Part shown: in pieces, positions 55,356 through 64,000 of the stretch
Layout: the number at the start of each line of letters is the position of its first letter
How positions within the stretch are numbered: position 1 is the first letter of the stretch
Source: Isoetes taiwanensis
Taxonomy: Eukaryota > Streptophyta > Lycopodiopsida > Isoetales > Isoetaceae
Assembly: GCA_021234155.1 (NCBI GenBank)
Contig: JAJEKV010000210.1
Coordinates: forward strand, 717,501 to 781,500
Length of the DNA: 64,000 bases
Direction of reading: 5' to 3'
Notes under the pieces: model-generated
What the model saw: only the letters and a program-made list of their open reading frames with translations
The model's database searches: none
What the model was told of the DNA's origin: nothing
Made by a program: the position numbers and the translations under genes

Positions 55356-56955
55356 TCAATGCAACTTTACTCCTGCAGCTTCAAGCAAGTCTGCTAACTT
55401 GCCTTGCTGATGAAGAGCCACAGTAGCTGGCAGAAGAGCAAGCGATTAAACACAATACACAATTTATTTGAGCAAGTCTAAATAATACAATTATGGTAGT
55501 GCACGTACCATCACAACCTCCTATATGTTTTCCTCCTGGCAGAACATAGCCATTTATCAGTCTAATAAATATTAAAGCACAAGGAAAAGATTAAAAACAA
55601 GCAATTTCAGAGCTTCCTTAATAGCCTGTATATGTAAGATACCACGATACAGGTTTAAGGATCATCTTACCAATAAACACATTTGGAACTGTCGATTGCC
55701 CTGTGAGGCTTCTCAAAGCTGCTTGAATTTCTGCCCCATCCCCTACAAAAGAAATAGTTCTATTCTTTCAACCAATCTGTCTAATAAGTCAATCCCAGAC
55801 TTCTTTTCTAGCCTATGATAACTAGCTTAAGCAAGTGGCAGATTGAAAAAACCAATATATAATAGTTAAGAAAATTATCTTCCTCATATCTTTTCTAGAG
55901 TAAAGACACATACCACGTTGGTCAAGCTCCACAGACAAAAATGCAACTCCAAGTCTTTTAAACAGACTTTTCACGTTTCCAGAGTACCTGCGAAAACAAA
56001 CAATATGCAGCTCAAGTTAGATGCACATTACATGATAAGAGAGATTAAGAAATGTAAACATGAACTGTGAATATAATTTCTTTTCCCTTGCCCCTTCCAC
56101 ACTGTCTGAACAAAATTTGTGGCCTTTTAAAGACCAGGATTCTCATCAAAAGCTAGGTACTGGCCTAAGAGTAACGTTAAACTAGTAATCACCCAGAAAG
56201 AGTGCAAACCTCGTAGTCCAACTTGTAACATGCAACATGCTCTTGATGCTGCATGGTAAAATATGAGAGGAGTAGAAAAGCCGAGGTTGCTTCACGACAG
56301 CATTACAAACGTGAAGTTAATTACTTTTAATGTGGTGGATGTCTATTCTAATCTGTCCATCAATTTCCCTGATTTAAAAATATCAAACAATAGCTTCATA
56401 TATCATTCTTTTCGTTCTCAAAGTCTTGAAGAATTAAACCTATTCGTGAGTTATAAGTTCGACAAATTTTCTCTCTTACATCTTCTTATGCTAGAAACCT
56501 ACAATCTGCCCCGAACCGTATCCAAGGTAATTTCTGGAATGTGAAAGACATCTTCTATAGACATTGGGACCAGAAGCATGGAAAGCTAAAACTAGGATTA
56601 AAAGCATGACTTGACAACAAAAGCACGATGAATAAGGAAAACAAATCACGTACGAGCACCAGGTTTTAGAGTACACTACAACAGGGTTGTCTTGATTCCT
56701 CTGCCTAATGGCATCCTTGATACTAAGCTCCTCTTCCGATTTGCTCTGGCTCCTTATTCTTACAGTGCTATAACGTGGCCTCTGAGAGTGGAGGACAGAA
56801 GTGAAGGATTGACGGCCTCCGCCTCCCGATGCCTTAAAGCCCAAGTGGGTACCAGGATACAAACAAGACGGACCTGCAAGCACCCGCCCTAATACGTTGG
56901 TAGGAGTGGTTCCGGTGGATATGGTTAGGCGGAGCACCATCTCCTCTGCAAACAT
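55356..56955 (-). CDS. Plastid-type glutaredoxin (GrxS12-like), five exons, intact
   Basis: The minus-strand exons are 56955-56654, 55987-55914, 55742-55671, 55535-55509 and 55426-55356, all with GT-AG borders and matching phases. The total is 546 bases from the first ATG, or 531 from the second at 56940 (MVLRLTISTGTT), giving 181 or 176 residues. Residues up to about 70 are rich in S, T, R and G and look like a plastid transit peptide. The mature part has the active site WCSYS (monothiol-type CSYS, as in GrxS12), the glutathione-binding TVPNVFI and the GGKHIGGCD motif, ending LADLLEAAGVKLH. Such enzymes reduce or remove glutathione from protein thiols in the stroma. A frame-neutral chain across four introns indicates a working gene. 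Which ATG is used is unsettled. Confidence 0.93.
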
Positions 56956-59270
56956 GCAACTCCATAGCTTGCCCCTTCTTTACAAACATATGGGTAATTA
57001 GAGACATAATATGTCCCATCAATGTGCAATTGTTTAGAAAAAAGTTTAGAGTATTTCGGCTTCCCAGATTGGGATCACAGGTCCATAACTCCTTTGGACA
57101 TCTGAGATATGGTCCAAACTGTGGACTTCAACCTGTCTTTGTTGTGGCAATCCAACTTTGGGAGCCTTTATCTTGGAACTCATATCTCCATTGGAGCATT
57201 TCATAGGCTCATCATGAAGATGAAGATTAATAGTACTTGCAACTAAAGTTTATGTTGCATAGAAGGCACCCAATAATGAACTTTATCAAAAATCAATATG
57301 AAAACCAGGAAAAATAAATGTGGTTTGTTTATACATTAATTCATAATCTCAATAAAAACCATGTGCCCTTCTTACTTTTGCAAATCACTACTGCTTTATG
57401 CCATATTTTTTGTACTAATGTTAGTTTCTTAGAAGTCTCATTAGTTAAAGATGGTATTTTAAGCATACATTTTCAATACTATGTTTTATGAAAAATTTTC
57501 ATGCTAATTATCATTATCGTTTGTGTCCTTTAATGCAACGTAATAAACGTTTGCTTGAAATTACTGCTAAAATCATTCACTTTTATAAGGCAGAATATCT
57601 TGCAGGTTTCGCGGAGCGGCGCCTCCTGCCATTGGAACTTTCATGTCCCTGTTTTTTGCAAGCACCTCTGTTTCATGCTTTTGCATTTGCATCTCTGGTT
57701 TACATGTTTCGATTCTGGCAGTTTCGTTGCTTAGATCCGGCTCTCGTCCTTCTTCTCTGCTCTAACCTAGCCCGTCGCTGTTTCAGAGCCATTTCTTCGT
57801 TCTATCTTCTCTGCCTAGCCTAGCCCATCGCCCTTTCAAGCCATTTCTTCTTCATCCCTTGAAACGGATATCCCTTTGTTTATCTGCCATATCCATATCC
57901 ATATCTCCATATCCATATTCCATATATCTGCCATATCCGTTGAAACTGATTACCCTTTGTTTATCTTTGCCCATCGTTGTTTCTTCCTTCTATTTTCTCC
58001 GCCATAGCCGTTAAACAAGAGTTTCTGCCAGAAAAATCTCTGCCGAAAAAAATTTTACCGTATGTAATTGCAGCAAACATTTATTATATTTGTTAATTTC
58101 CGGCGGTCGGAATTCCGCCGAAAAATTTTTCTCGATGGAGCCGCCTCGAAATTTTTCTCGCAAATTCCTCCCATCCAGAAATCATCTAATACTTTATGCG
58201 TGTCTATTCATCACTAATAGTACTGTAATCTAGTTTTTGTTATTGCTTCATTCATTTCAAGCGTTATAGCCACTGTTTCCCTTCAATATAATCTTTTATA
58301 TTAGCTTTACGAAACAAACAAGGGTTTTTCAACCCTAGTGAACCTAATGTTACTATATTCGGATCCCATAAACTATTTGGTCTCTATGATAAAAATCAAT
58401 TTAAACCAATTCCTAACTTTGTCTAAAGCTTGTCGTCCTTCAAAAAAAAAAAAAAAAAAAAAAATCCTAACTTTGTAGAGAATTGAATTTAAAGTTACAA
58501 GAAATTTGTCGCTGCGGCCTTAGCCGCTGCGAACATTTCTCTTTCCTATGAAGCGAGTATTGGGAAGATGAGTAACTGAGTAACTGATTGTGAACATTTG
58601 CGAGCAACAGGAGAAGCATGTTGATGGGCATCAATCACAATTTTACATACAACCCAATACATTAGCCTAGGGCACACATGATTTTGATATATATTAAAGA
58701 TGTAGATATTTGGTTTCAAATTGAGCAAATATGAAGTACCCATTCATGTTTGTGGATAAGCATTGGGGCATATAGAAGATGAACATGGAAAACCTAAAAT
58801 ATTAGCATATTTCAAAGTCAAATAATGCATTATCCCTTATGCATAAGGGCTTACTATTGAAATAAGTCACGGGGCAATTGTCAAGTTCACAACATATTAC
58901 TTGTGGCCAAAGAAATCGTCCAAACTAGTTTTGTTCTTCACTTGCGTCGTATAGTATGATAATAGGCAAGATAGCCTTTCTTATCACTTTAATAAATATC
59001 TATGCCTTCAGTGAAGATTTACGCACAAGCCTTTCATTTTGTGACCCAATGCTTTAGTGCCTTGGGTTTTTTCAGTATTTAAGTTTAAAAGTCAGTGGCA
59101 ACCTCTGATTACACAGGGCATTTGAATAGTACAGTCCATATAAATCCCCCATCCAAGGGTTGAAACACAAACCTTATTCAGCCTCTCATTTATCACAAGG
59201 GCTATCAAAGATGATCTTTGTTGCGATATAGAGTACACGCATTGCCTGGCTAATGGGAAGGCTTATCACT
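56956..59270. other. No gene recognised; microsatellites and poly(A)
   Basis: It probably starts with the glutaredoxin promoter and leader. It contains CCATAT-type repeats at about 57888-57945, a poly(A) run at 58442-58464 and a GCCGAAAAA-TTTTTCTC motif repeated near 58040-58165. A frame at 57488-57823 is unassigned. Confidence 0.5.
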
Positions 59271-59279
59271 TTAATAAAG

Positions 59280-61325
59280 ACTTGGATGGATTTTGGCAGC
59301 GGAGTTGCTCAAGTGGGCGGGATGGACCCATGGTGCCCGGTCTGACTGCATTGTTCAACAATTTTGCAAGAGGGTTTTTCCGGTCATGGACCACGAAAGG
59401 GGTTGTTTCGATCTACAAGGCGGGGGACCCACAGCTTCCGACCAATTACCGAACCATCATGGTCATTACCAATTTCGGATTTGCCAAGGCCTTGCGCGGG
59501 CATTCTCGAGCAATGAAAAACGGATGGGCAGAGGCGGCCAGGGGGCACTTACCGAGGCGGGCTTCCGACCCAGACATTCGACCATTGATCACATCTTCAC
59601 ACTCGGGACCACGGTGGGGAGCCGGCAGGAACCGTCGGGAGGACTGTCTTGGCGTTTTTCGGACTTTGCAAAAGCTTTCGACCACAGTCCAGGGGAAAAG
59701 TTATGGGCGAGATTGCACCATTTGGGGCTCCCTATAGATCTGCGTTAAGCAGCGGTGTCTGGACTATATGAGAGCCGCACAGCCGCGATGCAACCAGGAA
59801 GGGCGGTCATTTTGCCGGTAGCATTGGAGTTAGGCAAGGTTGTCCTCTCTCACCTACACTCTTTGGACTTTACATTGACCCGGTTAGGCTTTGGCTAGAT
59901 GCCAATGGGGGAGGGGACGGTATCAGCTCTTGCACCGAGGTCATCGACTCATCTATGCGGATGATGTGGACCTCTTGGCCCATACACGGAGGGAATGCAG
60001 GCACACCTAGATGCCCTGGACACATTCTCGGCGGCGGACATGACATGGTCCACTTTGGCCAAGACTAAGGTGGTCCTCATATCCTCCTCCGTCATCCAAG
60101 CACCTCAAGGCTCATTTACCGGGGCGGATGGTAGAGGTCACACCCGGCTACAAGTACACGGGGTGGAATTCGAATCCTCAATGTATTGGGATGCATCCAT
60201 TCGCCGGTGTGACCCTTGAGTTGGAAGGCCTTGTACGCAATGCAAAACAATAATTACGAGGCGGTAGTTGTATGGCGGGGCCACGGTCACATTTGTTCAG
60301 GGCACCGGCGGGTCGAGCTAGTTCTTTTGTATGGGGTCGAGGTGTGGGGCCCGGTGGTGTCTTCGGGCGACTTGGAGCGACTTAGAGCAGGTCAGGAAGG
60401 CATTTTTGAGCGAGGCTTGGCGTCAAGCCCCCGATTCCATACGGATCTTGTTGCAGGAGACAGGATTCATGCCCCTGCAGCATGCGGCCCTCGATAGGCA
60501 CATTGTCTATTTCCAGAAGGTGGCCAACATGGGCGACACTTGGCTCCCGCACTTGGCTTACGCTGTGGCGATGAGCCCGCAACGACTCAGGGCTTGTTGG
60601 AAGGACAAGAGAGCCCGGTCGGGCGGCGTTGGAACGTAGGCGCACATAGGTGCGTCAGTGCACTCTGACAGCCGTAGGGATGGGCTGAGGGGGTACTTGG
60701 ACTCTTGTTTCCTGGGGAAGCTCTGGAACCACCATGCTCTGGAACAGGTAAAGGTGGCACACTACAAACAGCACATAAACCCCACCCTGGTTCGAGGCCC
60801 ACAACTCTACCTGCATTCTCAGTTGCCCATGAAGAGGCGCAAGATTATCGCGTCCATTCGAATAGGGGCCCACCATCTTTGGCTTGAAACGGGTCGGTGG
60901 GTTGGAGAGTCGCGCCAGGACAGGCTTTGTCAGTGTTGCCCGCTGGGGGTTGTTGAGGATGAAAGCCATGCCTTCCAGAGTTGTCCACCCTATAGTCAGA
61001 TTCGGGCTCGCTACATTCTCTTGGTGCGACCTGGCCTGCCCCTGCACGAGCTACTCAGTACGCCATCAGTTCGATCCCTTGGCTCCTACCTCCAGGAGGT
61101 TTTGGATCTGCAGACTCACCTCGCCCCGAGGTGCCACGAGGTGCGGGAATTCATGTGTATATATGTATATTTTGTGCGTTTGCCAGGGTTTGTTCTTTGA
61201 CGACGGTTTTTCCCTCCTAAGGGGGGAGGTTTTAATCCGGGTAGCAACGGGCTTGCTGCACCCGTGTAATTTGGGTCCCATAGGTTGATTGGCCTCCGCA
61301 GACTATAAAAGAACCTTCCTTCCTT
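59280..61325 (+). mobile_element. LINE family A, 5'-truncated copy
   Basis: Reverse-transcriptase text begins AAELLKWAGWTHGA (59297) and continues with HSTIDHIFTL (59576), FAKAFDHSPGEKLWARL, GVRQGCPLSPTLFGLYID (59831) and LIYADDVDLL. The thumb region reads LYGVEVWGPVVSS, then LQETGFMPLQHAALDRHIVY. The C-terminal segment at 60658-61200 is long and open (LETGRWVGESRQDRLC, then CPLGVVEDESHAFQSC). The 3' untranslated region has a stem-loop (CCCTCCTAAGGGGGGAGG, 61212-61229) and ends with CTTCCTTCCTTT near 61314-61326. It starts inside the reverse transcriptase, consistent with 5' truncation. It has several frameshifts. Confidence 0.88.
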
Positions 61326-61706
61326 TGTCCTCAATAAATAAGAAGATTTCTCATTGGCTCCATTCCAAGGTATGGTCTCCTTTAACAACTATATACTATT
61401 TTACTCAACACTAGAAACGTGTGCCCGGCGATGCCGGGCATTAGTCATGGACGCATGGAATGAATTTATAGAATTATATGTTTCAGGTGCAATAGACATG
61501 GATTGTAAACAAAGTACGAAGTAACTTGTATAAAACTTGTTTAATGTGGGCCATTAGTCTTCTGAGGTTTGAGTTTCAGATTTTGCAGGTGCAATAGAGT
61601 GTTATAAATAGAATGATCACTATGAATGGATGGAATGTTAGGAGGTGAAGGGTGGGTGCTCGACACTATTTTACGGAACATATAGAATATATAGCTTCAT
61701 TGGAGT

Positions 61707-61711
61707 ATGTA
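61707..61711. repeat. Target-site duplication ATGTA (left)
   Basis: ATGTA before the LTR at 61712 is repeated at 62792-62796 directly after the second LTR. Confidence 0.9.
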
Positions 61712-62055
61712 TGTTAGAGCCTGAACTCTAACCTTGCAAGAAGGATGAAAAACCCAATACTCCAAGCTTCAATTTACCCAATCTATGCAATGCACAACAT
61801 TATCTCCATAGCTAGATCAAGCAAAATACTCTCTCTCAATACACCGTCTCTCTGTTCTTCTCTCTCTGCTCAGATAATACAGTGATGATAATCCCTCCAC
61901 AATGCATATGTGCAAATATCCTGCACGCGTGCATGTGCATATATCACTCCATATACAATATACGGTCTCCTATACCCCCCTCAATAGTGGTGAGTGTGGT
62001 GTATAATGAGTGTGGTGAGTGGTGACAAGTGTGGTGAGTGGTGACCACCCCAACA
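61712..62055 (-). repeat. LTR of TRIM-like element
   Basis: It starts TGTTAGAGCC and ends CACCCCAACA, and pairs with 62447-62791. Confidence 0.9.
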
Positions 62056-62428
62056 GTGACGAAACAGAACCTCTGTAACTATGGCAAACTTTGAAAGCTG
62101 ATATCTTGAGTTCCAGACCTTAGACCCCAGATCTGCTCCCAAATCTAAAAACGAAATTGAATCTTGATGCAATTTTGAGTCCAAAGATTGAGTCACCGGT
62201 CCTCTTCTTGTTACGATGGAGCTTGGTGGTATATCCTTCTTACTTCTCTTGGGCATAAAACTATGCTCCCTTTGTCAAATTGTACCCCACAAATCAATTA
62301 CGGCAAAATCCCCTTCACCCAAGAAATTGCTCCTTCCTCAATGGTGTCGTTCTTTACCGACGATCACCAACAAAAACGGTAACAACTCCTTTTCTAATGG
62401 AAATTCTTGCCAATCAATGGTCTGTCGA

Positions 62429-62446
62429 GCACCGTGGTCGCCAAAT
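62429..62446 (-). promoter_or_regulatory. Putative primer-binding site
   Basis: The minus strand reads ATTTGGCGACCACGGTGC next to the LTR. The match to a specific tRNA was not checked. Confidence 0.5.
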
Positions 62447-62791
62447 TGTTAGAGCCTGAACTTCAACCTTGCAAGGAGGATGAAAAACCCAATACTTCAA
62501 GCTTCAATTTACCCAATCTATGCAATGCACAACATTATCTCCATAGCTAGATCAAGCAAAATACTCTCTCTCAATACACCATCTCTCTGTTCTTCTCTCT
62601 CTGCTCAGATAATACAGTGATGATAATCCCTCCATAATGCATACGTGCAAATATCCTGCATGCATGCATGTGCGTATATCACTCCATATACAATATACGG
62701 TCTCCTATACCCCCTTCAATAGTGGTGAGTGTGGTGTATGATGAGTGTGGTGAGTGGTGACAAGTGTGGGTGAGTGGTGACCACCCCAACA
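62447..62791 (-). repeat. LTR of TRIM-like element
   Basis: It is the second LTR, with about a dozen differences from the first, mostly transitions. Confidence 0.9.
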
Positions 62792-62796
62792 ATGTA

Positions 62797-63162
62797 GATG
62801 GAACAAAGTGCGTAATGTACGGAGTAGTCATACAACAAAAATCCAGCGAACCAGACAAGCCAATTGAAATGCTTGCTCGTCTGACAAATATTGAGAAAAA
62901 TTAAAGTGAAGTCATATTTGGATAAGTTATCGAATGTTCCTTATGGATTGGAATGGTGGTATTACATCAGTTGTTGCAAACATAGATGTCTAAGTGTAGT
63001 CTGGGTGTGAAGATGTATGAAGTAGAGGTTGTTGAAGGCTATTATGTCTAGGGATGAATGCATGCATTTGGAATATAAATGTTACTACAAATATAGATTG
63101 TTGATGGTGTATGAGGTTGCTCAAGAATATGATATATAGATGTGAACGTATGAAACATATGT
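62797..63162. other. No gene recognised
   Basis: Short AT-rich spacer between the TRIM-like element and the SINE. Confidence 0.5.
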
Positions 63163-63176
63163 GTTATTCATATTCT

Positions 63177-63320
63177 TTTTTTTTTTTTTTTTTGAAGGCA
63201 TAGTTGGTGGGACTTGCACCCACCCACGTCTCCCACCCGATGGTAGCCAGTGGGTTTTGAACCCTGGTGGGGATTACCCCAATCCAAGGCCTTACCACTA
63301 GACCACCACCGCGATGGGCT
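63177..63320 (-). mobile_element. tRNA-derived SINE with poly(A) tail and 14-bp target duplication
   Basis: On the minus strand it starts AGCCCATCGCGGTGGTGG, has an RNA polymerase III A box (TGGTCTAGTGG) and a B box (GGTTCAAAACC) about 40 bp apart, and ends in a run of about 18 A. GTTATTCATATTCT flanks it exactly at 63163-63176 and 63321-63334, the mark of target-primed insertion. SINEs encode no protein and borrow a LINE reverse transcriptase. A poly(A) tail points to a poly(A)-type LINE such as the one at 48-52 kb as the possible partner, not families A or B. Confidence 0.93.
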
Positions 63321-63499
63321 GTTATTCATATTCTATATAATCATATGAGCATTTTTTATTAATGAATTTCAAAGTAACATGAATAGGTTGAAATAATAAC
63401 AGAACGCCCATATATCTTATTTATTCTGAAATAACCTTGTGTACAACCCATTGTAATGAGTCCAAAAAATTCTAGCTCCGAGCCATTATCAAGATACAT

Positions 63500-64000
63500 A
63501 TTCTTTCAGAAAACCTTCTTGATACGAGCACTAGGGGTGAAGTCCACAGTCCCATATCAAATTCTAATGCAGGAGACGGGATTCTTGCCTCTTCAGAGGG
63601 CGGCCCTTGATCGCCACATTGTCTATTTTCAGAAGATGGTCAATATGGACGATGCTCGTCTCCCTAACCTAGCTTATATCATGGCAATGGGGCCGCAGCG
63701 CCTCCAGGTCAATAGTTGGCTAGATGGAATGTGCAGGAGCACAGGTGCATACATGTGCAAACAGAGGCAGATCGCCATAGCTTGAGGCAATATCTTGGCG
63801 CTTACTTCCTCAGTAAGCTTTGGGATGCCAGTGCCCTTGAACAGGTCAAGATAGCACACTACCAGCGCCACATAAATCCCACATTGGAATGAAGCCTGCA
63901 ATGCTACATGCATACCCATGAAAAGGCGCAGACTCATTGCCTCCATTCGAACATGGGCACATCATCTTCGAATTGAGACGTGCAGATAGATTGGTGAGCC
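63500..64000 (+). mobile_element. LINE family A, fragment (post-RT region)
   Basis: The text FLIRALGVKSTVPYQILMQE and GFLPLQRAALDRHIVYFQK matches the copy at 60.4-60.6 kb. It continues to the window end with the LGAYFLSKLWDASALEQVK-like region. The left junction is near 63500, so this is a truncated copy, and it runs past the window. Confidence 0.85.

Larger units (their letters stand above)
61712..62791 (-). mobile_element. TRIM-like LTR element (1.08 kb)
   Basis: Two LTRs of about 344 bp (61712-62055 and 62447-62791) are roughly 96 percent identical by eye, with TGTTAGAG...CCCCAACA ends and a 5-bp duplication ATGTA outside. The 391-bp interior has no gag or pol. On the minus strand the LTR at 62447-62791 is followed directly by ATTTGGCGACCACGGTGC, which resembles the TTTGGCGCC-type primer sites of plant LTR elements, so I assign the minus strand. 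It must be mobilised in trans. Confidence 0.9.

Noticed and set aside
57488-57823. 111-residue frame as a membrane protein gene
   Set aside because: Low-complexity composition, no family resemblance, and poor continuity with neighbouring sequence.

Overview
The window is nuclear DNA of a land plant. The evidence is intron-containing genes with GT-AG borders, a plastid-type glutaredoxin, a PLS-type pentatricopeptide repeat (PPR) reading frame, a plant DUF547 gene, plant-style copia, MULE, LINE and SINE insertions, and very low gene density. The abundance of diverged LINEs, including one whose first ORF looks like an L1-type RRM ORF1p, makes a seed-free plant such as a fern my best guess. That placement is inference, not something a single marker proves.

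Layout. 1-2.1 kb: a LINE 3' end split by a small gag-only LTR element with an exact 5-bp target duplication. 3.8-15.3 kb (+): a long-intron gene for a coiled-coil protein. Its last eight exons join in phase, one across a GC-AG intron, and its introns hold a LINE remnant, duplicated blocks and a (TG)62 tract. 15.9-19 kb: a nest of DNA elements, namely a MULE with a 9-bp target duplication inside an older repeat, two GC-rich terminal-inverted-repeat elements meeting at a 54-bp palindrome, and a long inverted repeat. 20.8-28.8 kb: a broken DUF547 gene, a broken PPR gene and an acidic repeat protein, interleaved with copies of a repeat that begins with a GGGTTGCCCC hairpin. 30.5-39.4 kb: one LINE inserted into the reverse transcriptase of another. 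39.7-45.6 kb: more copies of the hairpin repeat, a broken ATP phosphoribosyltransferase (HisG) gene and LINE debris. 47.9-51.9 kb (-): a poly(A)-tailed L1-like LINE. 52.5-54.4 kb (-): a disabled pogo-type transposase. 55.4-57.0 kb (-): an intact five-exon glutaredoxin gene, the clearest functional gene here. 59.3-61.3 and 63.5-64 kb: further copies of the outer LINE family. 61.7-62.8 kb: a TRIM-like LTR element. 63.2 kb: a tRNA-derived SINE with a 14-bp target duplication.

The genes do not form a pathway. The main biology is transposon nesting and gene-fragment decay. Many premature stops (TGA, TAG) are one C-to-T change away from CGA or CAG, as expected for methylated, silenced DNA. The most novel lead is the GGGTTGCCCC/GGGCAACCC repeat family, which repeatedly abuts intron-containing gene fragments and may be a gene-capturing mobile element.
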